Part shown: positions 52,238 through 61,708 of the stretch, piece after piece
Layout of the letters: each line of letters opens with the position of its first letter
Numbering within the stretch: the stretch's first letter is position 1
Origin: Pseudomonas fluorescens
GTDB lineage: Bacteria; Pseudomonadota; Gammaproteobacteria; Pseudomonadales; Pseudomonadaceae
Direction of reading: 5' to 3'
Assembly (NCBI RefSeq): GCF_902498065.1
Contig: NZ_CABVIR010000006.1
Span: 124,001 to 188,000, forward strand
Length of the DNA: 64,000 nt
Program-made: the position numbers and the translations under genes
The notes under the pieces: generated by a model
The model's database searches: none
What the model saw: the letters and a program-made list of their open reading frames with translations, nothing else
What the model was told of the DNA's origin: nothing

Positions 52238-53764
52238 ATGAATCCGATCCCCTTACTGCTTACCAGCGCTATGTGCTCACTGTGCACTCCGTGCTTTGCA
52301 AACGGCAGCGATTACGGCGAAGGCCTGCAGAACCTGACGCCTTCAGTAGTGCTTGAAAACACCAACGGCTCCCGCGACCACTGGCAAGGTATCGGGCGCC
52401 TGACCACCGGCTTAGGCAACTGTACTGCGACCCTTCTGGATACACGCGATGAACCCGAGCGGCCAGGAACTCCCGCTTACGTGCTTACTGCAGGCCACTG
52501 CATCGAATTGACCAATGGCAACATCGTCACAGACAGACCGGTTAACGGCACCCTCACATTCAACTATTTCACTGACAGCACCGCATTCAAGACCTATCCG
52601 CTTAAGACGACGACATGGCGGAGCATACAAGGCGTTGATATGGCCATCGTCGAGCTGGATGTCAGCCTGCAGAAGCTCATCGAGAATGGCATACAGCCAT
52701 TGAAGCTGGCGCGAGAAACACCCGCGGACGGGACCGACGTATTGATCGTCGGGGCACCATATGGCTTTGATCAAAACACGCTGCGGATGTCGGCCTGTGC
52801 TCTGCAACCGGCGCAGGAAATCGTTGAAGGCGCCTGGGTATGGCGCAACACGTTCATGACTCGTTGTCAGGATGTTCGGGGAGGCGGTTCAGGAAGCCCG
52901 CTACTGGATCGCGCCTCCAATGAGATCGTTGGAGTGATCGGGACAGGAAATTTTGATGAAAGCCTTGTTCCATGCCGCGTGCATGCTCCGTGCACCCTCG
53001 CTGGAGAGGCTTATCAGGCAATACCGGGAAATGTATACGGTAATCCGACGGCATTTCTCAATGGGTGCTTCGTGGAAGGTCGGATCGCAAAAAACCCGCC
53101 GTCGTCCTGCCAACTCTTCCCGGCGTTCACCATCGACACCGACGCTACCACGCTGGAAAGTTACCAACGGGTCAAACATCAGGATGACGGCTCAATTGCC
53201 ATTCCGACCTGGAACTATCGATTCTCTATCAGCACCGGCTTCTATCGTCATAAAACCGTGCGCAAGGCAATGGAGTGCGAGAGCCCTCATCACTACAGCG
53301 ATGCCGAGGGCTCAACAAATGCTTTCATCAATTCCGAAATAGGGCGTGAACCCGGTCTCTATTTTCTGTGCATTGTCGGCGTCGATTCTGCGACGCAAAA
53401 ACCCGAATCGGGACTTCTGAAAAATGCACTGTCCCTGCCAGTCGAGATACTGGATAACAAGCCAACCACCCCGCCAGATCTGTCGATCGTGACCGAAGTC
53501 TATGTGGCCCTGGCGAAAGCGGAGGAGCCGCACAGGACCTATTCGATAAAATATGGTCCCGTCGCAACGACAGACTGCGTTCAACCTGAAAACTACAGGA
53601 ACGACGTGGACATGGATTTCTTCATTCCAGGCCACGACCTTCCGGGGAAGCTCTGCTCCATCGCCTACGATAAATCGGGGCAGGCGTCAGAGCCGAGGGT
53701 CGACTTGCTGCCTGCGGCAGGCACTCAAGAGGCGGCGACCCTCAAGGCTGAAGTTGCCAACTGA
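52238..53764 (+). CDS. Secreted trypsin-like serine protease (S1), second copy
   Basis: 508 residues. Signal peptide MNPIPLLLTSAMCSLCTPCFA, triad His87 (LTAGHC), Asp134 (GVDMAIVE) and Ser218 (RGGGSGSPL). The module after about 300 (IPTWNYRFS, FYRHKTV, FINSEIG) matches the first copy. About 95 residues more follow, with a second beta unit (YSIKYGPVATTDCV..CSIAYDKSGQASEPRV). GC is a little lower than in neighbouring core genes by eye. Convergent with hisF. Target unknown. Confidence 0.88.
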   Translation: MNPIPLLLTSAMCSLCTPCFANGSDYGEGLQNLTPSVVLENTNGSRDHWQGIGRLTTGLGNCTATLLDTRDEPERPGTPAYVLTAGHCIELTNGNIVTDRPVNGTLTFNYFTDSTAFKTYPLKTTTWRSIQGVDMAIVELDVSLQKLIENGIQPLKLARETPADGTDVLIVGAPYGFDQNTLRMSACALQPAQEIVEGAWVWRNTFMTRCQDVRGGGSGSPLLDRASNEIVGVIGTGNFDESLVPCRVHAPCTLAGEAYQAIPGNVYGNPTAFLNGCFVEGRIAKNPPSSCQLFPAFTIDTDATTLESYQRVKHQDDGSIAIPTWNYRFSISTGFYRHKTVRKAMECESPHHYSDAEGSTNAFINSEIGREPGLYFLCIVGVDSATQKPESGLLKNALSLPVEILDNKPTTPPDLSIVTEVYVALAKAEEPHRTYSIKYGPVATTDCVQPENYRNDVDMDFFIPGHDLPGKLCSIAYDKSGQASEPRVDLLPAAGTQEAATLKAEVAN

Positions 53765-53792
53765 CATCGGTCCGGAAGTTTTTCCGGACGCG

Positions 53793-54563
53793 TTATCGCA
53801 TCACGATCCCGCGATGGGCCATGTAGGCCTTGGCTTCCTGCACGGTGTATTCGCCGAAGTGGAAAATACTCGCCGCCAGAACTGCGCTGGCGTGACCTTC
53901 GATAATGCCGTCGGCCAAATGCTGCAGGTTGCCGACGCCGCCGGAGGCGATCACCGGAATACCCAACGCATCGCTGATGGCGCGAGTCACGCCCAGGTCG
54001 AAGCCGTTTTTCATGCCGTCCTGATCCATGCTGGTCAGCAGGATTTCACCGGCACCCAGGCCTTCCATCTTCTTCGCCCACTCGACGGCGTCGAGACCGG
54101 TTGGCTTGCGCCCGCCGTGGGTGAAGATTTCCCAGCGCGGGGTTTCGCCCGGGCCGGAGACCTTCTTCGCGTCGATGGCGACGACGATGCATTGCGAACC
54201 GAAATGTTGCGCAGCCTCGCCAACGAATTCCGGGTTGAAGACGGCGGCGGTATTGATCGACACCTTGTCCGCGCCGGCATTCAGCAAGTTGCGAATGTCC
54301 TGCACGGTGCGCACGCCGCCGCCAACGGTCAGCGGAATAAACACCTGGCTGGCCATGCGTTCAACGGTATGCAGCGTGGTGTCGCGACCGTCGACGCTGG
54401 CAGTGATGTCGAGAAAAGTAATCTCGTCCGCACCCTGCTCGTCGTAACGACGGGCGATTTCCACCGGGTCGCCGGCATCACGAATGTTCTCGAACTTCAC
54501 ACCTTTGACGACCCGGCCGTTGTCCACGTCCAGGCAAGGGATGATGCGTTTGGCCAGCGCCAT
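53793..54563 (-). CDS. hisF: Imidazole glycerol phosphate synthase, cyclase subunit HisF
   Basis: 256-residue TIM barrel. Takes ammonia from HisH and PRFAR to imidazole glycerol phosphate and AICAR. Asp11 in IPCLDVDNGRVVKG and Asp131 in IDAKKV are the catalytic residues; the ammonia-gate and phosphate sites (GGVRTVQD, ASGGVGN) are present. Follows hisA after 9 bases. Confidence 0.99.
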   Translation of the reverse strand: MALAKRIIPCLDVDNGRVVKGVKFENIRDAGDPVEIARRYDEQGADEITFLDITASVDGRDTTLHTVERMASQVFIPLTVGGGVRTVQDIRNLLNAGADKVSINTAAVFNPEFVGEAAQHFGSQCIVVAIDAKKVSGPGETPRWEIFTHGGRKPTGLDAVEWAKKMEGLGAGEILLTSMDQDGMKNGFDLGVTRAISDALGIPVIASGGVGNLQHLADGIIEGHASAVLAASIFHFGEYTVQEAKAYMAHRGIVMR

Positions 54564-54572
54564 GGTCAGTCC

Positions 54573-55310
54573 TCAGCCTTTGTACGAATCGCAGAAAGCT
54601 TGCGCTTCAGCGACGTCGAGGGTGCCTTCGTAGATCGCCCGGCCGGTGATCGCGCCGATGATGCCTGGCGCCTTGGCGTCGAGCAGCGACTTGATGTCAC
54701 CGAGGTTGTGGATACCGCCGGAAGCGATCACCGGAATGCGCGTGGCAGCCGCCAGCGCAGCGGTGTACGACACGTTGCAGCCCTGCATCATGCCGTCTTT
54801 GGCGATGTCGGTATAAACGATCGCGGACACACCGTCAGATTCAAACTGCTTGGCCAGGTCGATAACGTTCACCGTGCTGATTTCAGCCCAGCCATCGGTA
54901 GCCACGAAGCCATCTTTGGCATCCAGGCCGACGATCACCTTGCCCGGGAACGCGCGGCAGGCTTCAGCAACGAAAGCCGGATCTTTCACGGCCTTGGTGC
55001 CGATGATCACGTAGCTCACGCCCGCTTTCACGTAGTGCTCGATGGTTTCCAGGGAGCGGATACCGCCGCCGATCTGAATCGGCAGGTTCGGGTAGCGCTT
55101 GGCGATGGCAGTGACCACTTCACCGTTGACCGGCTGGCCTTCGAAGGCGCCGTTCAGGTCGACCAGATGCAGACGACGGCAACCGCCCTCCACCCACTTG
55201 GCGGCCATGCTCACCGGGTCATCGGAGAACACCGTGGAATCTTCCATGCGGCCCTGGCGCAGACGAACACAGGCACCGTCCTTGAGATCGATAGCGGGAA
55301 TAATCAGCAT
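54573..55310 (-). CDS. hisA: ProFAR isomerase HisA
   Basis: 245 residues from the ATG at 55310 (MLIIPAIDLKDGACVRL); the frame extends 5 codons farther. TIM barrel that isomerises ProFAR to PRFAR. Asp8 in IPAIDLKDG and the second Asp in YTDIAKDGM (about 130) are the acid-base pair. GGGIRS and ASGGIHN bind phosphates. Confidence 0.98.
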   Translation of the reverse strand: MLIIPAIDLKDGACVRLRQGRMEDSTVFSDDPVSMAAKWVEGGCRRLHLVDLNGAFEGQPVNGEVVTAIAKRYPNLPIQIGGGIRSLETIEHYVKAGVSYVIIGTKAVKDPAFVAEACRAFPGKVIVGLDAKDGFVATDGWAEISTVNVIDLAKQFESDGVSAIVYTDIAKDGMMQGCNVSYTAALAAATRIPVIASGGIHNLGDIKSLLDAKAPGIIGAITGRAIYEGTLDVAEAQAFCDSYKG

Positions 55311-55352
55311 CTGGCAAACCTTCAAATTCGATTGTTCAGCTTCGCTCGAAAA

Positions 55353-55610
55353 TCAGTTTTTCTCGAGCGCCCACAGGTCGCTTTCGATGCTTTCGAACCT
55401 CTCTTTGAGGTGCGTCTGCACATCGAAAATCGCCCTGTTGTAATAGTGCGGAGCAATTTCGCGGGTAAACAGCTCAAGGATTTCGGCCGCTTCGAACGAA
55501 CCCAGGTCCAGTTCGAAGCGATCCTCCATGAAGCGCTTGATCTTGTGATTGGCCTCGGTCTCCTGTTCGGGAGTGAGGGTCAGGATCGGCGGCTTCTTCT
55601 TGACGGCCAT
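55353..55610 (-). CDS. DUF2164 family protein inside the his operon
   Basis: 85 residues, strongly helical and charged: TPEQETEANHKIKRFMEDRF and GSFEAAEILELFTREIAPHY are the DUF2164 core. It begins right after the hisH stop with no gap, so it is translated from the his transcript. No role in histidine synthesis is known. Confidence 0.87.
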   Translation of the reverse strand: MAVKKKPPILTLTPEQETEANHKIKRFMEDRFELDLGSFEAAEILELFTREIAPHYYNRAIFDVQTHLKERFESIESDLWALEKN

Positions 55611-56249
55611 TTACCAGCGACCATCCCACGCAGCGAAGTTCTGCAGCAATTGCAGGCCATGGGTATGGCTCTTCTCCGGGTGGAACTGCACCGCGAAACG
55701 CGAGCCATCGGCCAGCGCTGCGGCGAAATCGACACCGTAGTGACCGCCACCCACCACCTGCCGCGCATTGCCGGCAGCGATGTAGTAGCTGTGCACAAAG
55801 TAGAAACGCGCCAGGTCCGGAATGTTGTGCCACAGCGGATGCGAGATCGTCTGCTTCACTTCGTTCCAGCCCATGTGCGGGACTTTCAGGTGTTCGCCGT
55901 CTTCAACAAGGCCTTTGCCGAAAAACTTCACCGCGCCCGGGAACAGGCCGATGCAGTCGACGCCGTCGTTTTCTTCACTGCTGTCGAGCAAAGCTTGCAT
56001 ACCGACGCAAATGCCGAGGAACGGACGGTCCTGGCTGACTTCACGCACCAGCGAGTCGAAACCCAGACGACGGATCTCCGCCATGCAATCGCGAATCGCG
56101 CCGACGCCGGGGAAAACCACCCGGTCGGCTTCGCGAATCACGTCGGCATCGCTGGTGATCAAGACCTTGCCGGCACCGACGTGCTCGAGGGCCTTGGCCA
56201 CCGAGTGCAGGTTGCCCATGCCGTAATCGATAACCGCGACCGTCTGCAT
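55611..56249 (-). CDS. hisH: Imidazole glycerol phosphate synthase, glutaminase subunit HisH
   Basis: 212 residues, class I glutamine amidotransferase. Nucleophile in LGICVGMQALL (Cys about 80), His and Glu in VQFHPEKSHTHG near the C-terminus. Delivers ammonia to HisF. Overlaps hisB by one base. Confidence 0.98.
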   Translation of the reverse strand: MQTVAVIDYGMGNLHSVAKALEHVGAGKVLITSDADVIREADRVVFPGVGAIRDCMAEIRRLGFDSLVREVSQDRPFLGICVGMQALLDSSEENDGVDCIGLFPGAVKFFGKGLVEDGEHLKVPHMGWNEVKQTISHPLWHNIPDLARFYFVHSYYIAAGNARQVVGGGHYGVDFAAALADGSRFAVQFHPEKSHTHGLQLLQNFAAWDGRW

Positions 56250-56842
56250 TACAGAACGCCTTTGGTCGACGGCATCTGACCGGCCATGCGGTCATCGAGC
56301 TCTACGGCCATGCGCAATGCGCGACCGAATGCCTTGAACACGGTTTCGATCTGGTGGTGGGTGTTCGTGCCACGCAAGTTGTCGATGTGCAGACTGACGA
56401 GCGCGTGGTTGACGAAGCCCTGGAAGAATTCCTGGAACAGGTCAACATCGAAACCGCCAACGGTGGCGCGAGTATAGGGAACATGCATCTGCAGGCCTGG
56501 ACGGCCGGAGAAGTCGATCACCACGCGCGACAGCGCTTCATCGAGCGGCACGTAGGCGTGGCCGTAGCGACGGATGCCTTTCTTGTCGCCGATGGCTTTG
56601 GCGAAGGCCTGACCCAGGGTGATACCGACGTCTTCCACGGTGTGGTGGTCGTCGATATGCAGGTCGCCCTTGCTGACAATATCCAGGTCGATCAGCCCGT
56701 GACGGGCGATCTGGTCCAGCATGTGCTCAAGAAAAGGAACACCGATATCAAATCGGGCCTTTCCGGTGCCATCCAGGTTGATCGAGGCTTTGATCTGGGT
56801 TTCCAGAGTATCGCGCTCGACTGACGCCTTACGTTCGGCCAT
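56249..56842 (-). CDS. hisB: Imidazoleglycerol-phosphate dehydratase
   Basis: 197 residues, monofunctional (no phosphatase domain). Mn2+ ligands lie in FLEHMLDQIARHG, DDHHTVEDVGI and SLHIDNLRGTNTHH. The ATG at 56842 is preferred to the GTG three bases upstream. First gene of hisB-hisH-DUF2164-hisA-hisF. Confidence 0.98.
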   Translation of the reverse strand: MAERKASVERDTLETQIKASINLDGTGKARFDIGVPFLEHMLDQIARHGLIDLDIVSKGDLHIDDHHTVEDVGITLGQAFAKAIGDKKGIRRYGHAYVPLDEALSRVVIDFSGRPGLQMHVPYTRATVGGFDVDLFQEFFQGFVNHALVSLHIDNLRGTNTHHQIETVFKAFGRALRMAVELDDRMAGQMPSTKGVL

Positions 56843-56880
56843 CACCAGCTCCGCAAAATCATTGGGCGAAAAAGGCAGCC

Positions 56881-56909
56881 ATTATAGGGGCGCGGGCGGG
56901 AAACAGAAA
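56881..56909 (-). promoter_or_regulatory. Sigma-70 promoter of the his operon
   Basis: On the minus strand a perfect TATAAT (56881-56886) lies 39 bases before the hisB ATG, with TTTCTG 17 bases farther upstream as a weak -35. Confidence 0.55.
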
Positions 56910-56999
56910 CACGAGAGGTGATATCGCTGACGGAGGGAATTCAGGGGTGCCGGGGATAGACATGTCCATACAAGCCAATCGGACGGAATACAAAACAAA

Positions 57000-57090
57000 T
57001 GTGGGAGCGAGCCTGCTCGCGATAGCGGCCTGACATTCAACATCTCTGTCGACTGTCAGGCCGCTATCGCGAGCAGGCTCGCTCCCACAG
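57000..57090. repeat. REPIN (GCGAGC-CTG type)
   Basis: TGTGGGAGCGAGCCTGCTCG and an inverted copy; GATAGCGGCCTGACA and TGTCAGGCCGCTATC extend the pairing, so the whole element is an almost complete 90-base palindrome. Confidence 0.92.
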
Positions 57091-57112
57091 GGGTGATGCG
57101 CTTACCGTTTAC

Positions 57113-58777
57113 TTAGTGGAACAGCACTGCCGTCTTCTGCAGGGTCACCCAAACACCCCACGCCAACGGAATCCCCACCACCAGCCACGCTGCAATCGCC
57201 AACGGTTTGGTGCCCGGAGCCGCTTTCCACTCCAGCACGGTGCTGCTGTCAGCGCCCTTGTCGTGGCCCAGCGCCTGTTCGGCGGCCAGTTCAGCGTCGG
57301 TCATGAAGTACTTGTCGGCCACCGGACGCACCAGCAGGTTGCAGATAAAACCCAGCACCAGCAGGCCCGCGAGGATGTACAGCGTGATGTCATACGCTGC
57401 GGCGCGCTCAACGCCAATGCTCAGCTGATACTCACGCAAGTAGTTGACCAACACCGGACCCAGCACGCCTGCAGCAGCCCAGGCGGTCAGCAGACGACCG
57501 TGAATCGCACCGACCATTTGCGTACCGAACAGGTCGGCAAGGTAAGCCGGAACCGTCGCAAAACCACCGCCGTACATCGACAGGATGATGCAAAACGCCG
57601 CCACGAACAGCGCAACGTTGCCCAGGTGACCGAGGTTCGGGATCAACGCGTACAGCGCAAAACCGAGGGCGAAGAACACGAAATAAGTGTTTTTACGGCC
57701 CAGGTAATCCGAGAACGACGCCCAGAAGAACCGCCCGCCGATGTTGAACAGGCTCAGCAGACCGGTGAAACCGGCAGCAATCGCGGCAATCGAAGCCAGT
57801 TGACCAGCGTCCAACTGACCAAACGTCTGGTCGGTGCCGAGCAATTTGCCCGCGAACACTTCCTGCAACAGTGGCGAAGCCATGCCGAGGATGCCGATAC
57901 CGGCGGAAACGTTCAGGCACAGCACCAGCCACACCAGACGGAATTGCGGAGTTTTCCACGCCACATTCACGTGCACGTGACGATGGGTGATCATCGCGTT
58001 CGAGGCTTTTTTCGCCGGAGCGGTCCAGCCTTCAGGCTTCCAGCCGGTTGGCGGAACGCGGTAGGACAGCGCGCCACCGATCATGAACACGAAGTAGATC
58101 GCGGCCATCACCAGGAAGCTCTGCCACACGCCCACGCTGTCTGCGGAAGCGAAGTGACCCATCAGGGCGGCGGCCAGCGGTGCACCGACCATCGCGCCAC
58201 CACCGAAACCCATGATCGCCATGCCGGTTGCCATACCACGCTTGTCCGGGAACCACTTGATCAGGGTCGAGACCGGCGAGATGTAACCCAGGCCCAGGCC
58301 AATACCGCCAATCACCCCGGAGCCGATCCACATCAGCCATATCTGGTGCGTATATACACCCAACGCCGAAATCAGCAGACCGCCACACCAGCACAGTGCC
58401 GACACAACGCCAGCCTTGCGCGGCCCGGCGTGTTCCAGCCAGCCACCCCAGATCGCTGCCGAGCAGCCGAGGAAGATGAAAAACAGGGTGTAGATCCAGC
58501 CGAGCATCGAGATCGGCCAGTCGCATTGCGACGAGAACACTTGCGAGATGAAGCTCATGTCCGGTGCGCAGGCCACTGCCTTGGTCACGCCCAGCGCCTT
58601 GGACAGTGGCAGCCAAAACACCGAGAAGCCATAAGCCATGCCGATGCAGAGGTGGATGGCCAACGCGGCCGGTGGCACCAGCCAACGGTTGAAACCGGGC
58701 TTGGCGATGATGCGTTCCTTGGACAGGAACGAGGGCTGGTCGGCATTGAAGCCGTCCGCCGTGATGCTCGTGGTCAT
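57113..58777 (-). CDS. OFA-type MFS transporter
   Basis: 554 residues from the ATG at 58777 (MTTSITADGF), after a GGGGGAT site. Major facilitator of the oxalate/formate antiporter family with 12 expected spans plus extra hydrophobic C-terminal ones. FSVFWLPLSKALG, GGIGLGLGYISPVSTLIKWF (between TM4 and TM5) and KRGMATGMAIMGFGGGA are the family blocks. Between spans 1 and 2 is an insertion with two cysteines (ACAPD...SSQCDW). Longer than the roughly 400-residue OxlT. Substrate is unknown, possibly a small carboxylate. Confidence 0.85.
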   Translation of the reverse strand: MTTSITADGFNADQPSFLSKERIIAKPGFNRWLVPPAALAIHLCIGMAYGFSVFWLPLSKALGVTKAVACAPDMSFISQVFSSQCDWPISMLGWIYTLFFIFLGCSAAIWGGWLEHAGPRKAGVVSALCWCGGLLISALGVYTHQIWLMWIGSGVIGGIGLGLGYISPVSTLIKWFPDKRGMATGMAIMGFGGGAMVGAPLAAALMGHFASADSVGVWQSFLVMAAIYFVFMIGGALSYRVPPTGWKPEGWTAPAKKASNAMITHRHVHVNVAWKTPQFRLVWLVLCLNVSAGIGILGMASPLLQEVFAGKLLGTDQTFGQLDAGQLASIAAIAAGFTGLLSLFNIGGRFFWASFSDYLGRKNTYFVFFALGFALYALIPNLGHLGNVALFVAAFCIILSMYGGGFATVPAYLADLFGTQMVGAIHGRLLTAWAAAGVLGPVLVNYLREYQLSIGVERAAAYDITLYILAGLLVLGFICNLLVRPVADKYFMTDAELAAEQALGHDKGADSSTVLEWKAAPGTKPLAIAAWLVVGIPLAWGVWVTLQKTAVLFH

Positions 58778-59000
58778 TGTGTATCCCCCAATTATTAGTA
58801 TGGTTCGCCAGCCACTGCTCACCCCCAGCCTTTATGCGCACGCATGACTGTTTTTTGAGGTGAAGCTCCATATCGGTGCGACATCACGTCACAGAAGGAC
58901 GGACGAACTGGCAGAGGTTACCATTTGCACGTGACAGAAAAGCCAAACTGATATCACCTTTTTAAAAGTCATCCGATCTCGTACCACTGAAGGATCCGCC

Positions 59001-59405
59001 ATGCCTGTCATCGTCGAGCTGCTGAACGAAGCCACCTATCAGGACCAGCAGGATTTGCAGAAGATTTACCGCGACGCGCCGGATTGGCTGTTCGCGCCGT
59101 TTGCCAGTGACCTGCAACTGATCGAAGCCTGCCTGCGGGACGGCTCGTTGATCGCCGGGCGTTTCAATGAACGTCTGTTGGGTGCGGCACGCCTGCAAAA
59201 GCACCAGGACGTCTGGCATCTGTCCCAATTATGTGTACGAAAAATCACCCGTCGTCGTGGGGTTGCTGAACGGCTGGTGAACGAAGCGCAGAAACTGGCG
59301 TCGCAATCGGGTGCGACTTTGCGTCTGTTGGCGCCTGCCGGGCACCTTGAGTCACAGGCACTGGCGGCCAAACTTAAAGTGCCGCTGGATGTGCTGCCGG
59401 GCTGA
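59001..59405 (+). CDS. PanZ-type GNAT domain protein (acetyl-CoA sensor)
   Basis: 134 residues. DQQDLQKIY (15-23), GRFNERLLGAARL and LCVRKITRRRGVAERLV match E. coli PanZ/PanM, which triggers maturation of aspartate decarboxylase PanD in response to acetyl-CoA. RRRGVA is the pyrophosphate loop. A GGATCC-type site lies just before the ATG. Stands alone. That it acts on PanD here is inference. Confidence 0.8.
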   Translation: MPVIVELLNEATYQDQQDLQKIYRDAPDWLFAPFASDLQLIEACLRDGSLIAGRFNERLLGAARLQKHQDVWHLSQLCVRKITRRRGVAERLVNEAQKLASQSGATLRLLAPAGHLESQALAAKLKVPLDVLPG

Positions 59406-59482
59406 TCGCTGACCGGTCGTCCACTTCGGAGCGCTATACTCCTCGGCTAAATTCGAATTCGACTAACTACAAGGACTCGCCC

Positions 59483-61708
59483 ATGAAAGCGTTCGGCAAA
59501 ATCCTGGGTCTGGTACTTCTCGGGCTGTTGCTGATCATTGTGGCGCTGGGCTTTGCCCTGACCCACCTCTTCGATCCCAACGACTACAAAGACGAGATTC
59601 GCCAGATTGCCCGCGACAAGGCCCACATCGAGCTGACGCTCAATGGCGACATCGGCTGGAGTCTGTTCCCGTGGCTCGGCCTGGAATTGCACGAAGCCAG
59701 TGTCGCGACCCTGGCCAAGCCCACCGAACCGTTCGCTGACTTGCAGATGCTCGGTTTGTCAGTGCGTGTGCTGCCACTGCTGCGCCGTGAAGTGCAGATG
59801 AGCGATGTACGCGTCGAAGGCCTGAACCTGCGCCTTAACCGCGACAAGGACGGTCACGGCAACTGGGAAGACATCGGCAAGGTGCCGGCGACTGCCAATC
59901 CGACTGCGCCTCCCGTCACGCCTGGCGAACCTGCACCGGAAACCACCGCTCAAGTGGAAAAACCGGCGCAGCCGATTCGGCTGGACATCGACAGCCTGAC
60001 CGTCAACAACGCCCGCGTTGAATACAGCGACGAGAAAACCGGCAAGCATTTCAGCGCCGAAAGCATCCAGCTGAGCACCGGGCCGGTCCACGATTCGACC
60101 AACATTCCGGTCAAACTCACCGCGTTCCTCGGCACCAATCAGCCTGTTCTGCGGGTACGCACCGAGCTCAATGGCGAGCTGCGCTTTGAACGCGCCTTGC
60201 AACGCTACAAATTCGAAGACATGAAGCTGTCCGGCGAAGTCGCCGGCGATCCGCTGCAAGGCAAGACCATGACTTTCGCAGCCCAGGGCCAATTGCTACT
60301 GGATAAAGCGGCGAACGTCGCCGAATGGACTGGCATCAAGATTTCCGCCAACCAGTTGCGAGCACTCGGCGAACTGAAGGTCAACGACCTCGACAAGACG
60401 CCGCAAATCAACGGTGGCATTTCGATTGCCCAATTCGACCTGGCGAAATTCGTCGACAGCATCGGCCAGAAACTCCCGGCAATGGCTGAAGGCAGCCTGA
60501 GCAAAGTAGAACTGGTCAGCCGCGTTGCCGGCACGCCGACCAGCGTGGTGTTCGACAGCATCAACCTGAAAGTCGACGACAGCACCTTCACCGGCCGCAT
60601 CGCCGTGGAGGATTTCGCCAAGCAATCGCTACGCGCCGTGCTCAAGGCTGACACCTTCAACGTCGACCGCTACCTGCCGCCAAAATCCGCCGAAGCCAAC
60701 AGTGCGACGCAAGTGCGCCAGGCCGAAGTGGCCAGCACCGAAGCCGACGCCATGGCCGGCGCGGGCAGCACACCGCTGCCGGACAAGCCCACCAAAGACG
60801 CGTGGAGCAGCGAGCGCCTGTTGCCGGTGGAACGCCTGAGCAAACTTGATGTGGACGCCGACCTGACGTTTGGCCAGTTAACCCTTGAGAAACTGCCGAT
60901 CCAGAACGCGGCGCTCAAGGCCACTGGCGGGGAAGGCCTGCTGACCCTCGAGAACCTGCGCGGCGATCTGTACGACGGCAACTTCGAATCCAAGGGCACC
61001 CTCGACGTGCGCCAGCAGACACCGGCGCTGAACATGCAGACGCGCATCAGCAAAGTGCCTGTGGAAAAAATCCTCGAAAGCCAGGGTAAAAATCCGCCGG
61101 TCAAAGGCCTGGTCACGCTCGACAGCAACCTGACCGGCAATGGCAACAGCCAGAAAGCGCTGATCGAAACCCTTAACGGCACTGCCAGTTTCGTCATCAA
61201 CAACGGCGTGCTCCTCAATGCCAACCTCGAACAGCAACTGTGCAAAGGCATCGCCACCCTCAACCGCAAATCCCTCAGCGGCGAGCCGCGCGGCAAGGAC
61301 ACTCCATTCCAGGAACTCAAGGGCAACCTGACTTTCCGCAACGGCGTGGCCAGCAACCCGGACCTGAAAGTGCGCATCCCGGGCATGACCGTGAAGGGTG
61401 ACGGCGACGTCGACCTGCGGGTGCTGGGTATGGATTACCGCGTCGGCATCATCGTCGAAGGTGACACCGGTGCGATGCCGGATCCGGCCTGTCAGGTCGG
61501 CGACAAGTTTGTCGGCATCGAGTGGCCGCTGCGCTGCCGTGGCCCGCTGGAGCTCGGCGCCAAGGCTTGCCGCCTCGACAACGAGCGCATGGGCCAGGTC
61601 GCGACCAAACTGGCGGGCGACAAAATCAGCGAAAAGATCGACGAGAAGCTTGGCGATAAAGTCAGTCCTGAACTGAAAAACGCATTGAAGGGGCTGTTCA
61701 AGCGATGA
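59483..61708 (+). CDS. asmA: AsmA family envelope protein
   Basis: 741 residues. One N-terminal transmembrane helix (ILGLVLLGLLLIIVALGFAL, about 8-27) and then a long periplasmic beta-rich body of the AsmA type (FDPNDYKDEIRQIARDKAHI early on; AsmA_2 domain with TLNGTASFVINNGVL near 560). Bridge-like lipid-transport or outer membrane assembly role known for the family. mutY overlaps its stop by 4 bases. Confidence 0.95.
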   Translation: MKAFGKILGLVLLGLLLIIVALGFALTHLFDPNDYKDEIRQIARDKAHIELTLNGDIGWSLFPWLGLELHEASVATLAKPTEPFADLQMLGLSVRVLPLLRREVQMSDVRVEGLNLRLNRDKDGHGNWEDIGKVPATANPTAPPVTPGEPAPETTAQVEKPAQPIRLDIDSLTVNNARVEYSDEKTGKHFSAESIQLSTGPVHDSTNIPVKLTAFLGTNQPVLRVRTELNGELRFERALQRYKFEDMKLSGEVAGDPLQGKTMTFAAQGQLLLDKAANVAEWTGIKISANQLRALGELKVNDLDKTPQINGGISIAQFDLAKFVDSIGQKLPAMAEGSLSKVELVSRVAGTPTSVVFDSINLKVDDSTFTGRIAVEDFAKQSLRAVLKADTFNVDRYLPPKSAEANSATQVRQAEVASTEADAMAGAGSTPLPDKPTKDAWSSERLLPVERLSKLDVDADLTFGQLTLEKLPIQNAALKATGGEGLLTLENLRGDLYDGNFESKGTLDVRQQTPALNMQTRISKVPVEKILESQGKNPPVKGLVTLDSNLTGNGNSQKALIETLNGTASFVINNGVLLNANLEQQLCKGIATLNRKSLSGEPRGKDTPFQELKGNLTFRNGVASNPDLKVRIPGMTVKGDGDVDLRVLGMDYRVGIIVEGDTGAMPDPACQVGDKFVGIEWPLRCRGPLELGAKACRLDNERMGQVATKLAGDKISEKIDEKLGDKVSPELKNALKGLFKR

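Noticed and set aside
53553..56279. 908-codon plus-strand frame over the his genes
   Set aside because: Antisense of hisF, hisA and hisH, which are unmistakable; low-complexity Val/Phe/His-rich translation.
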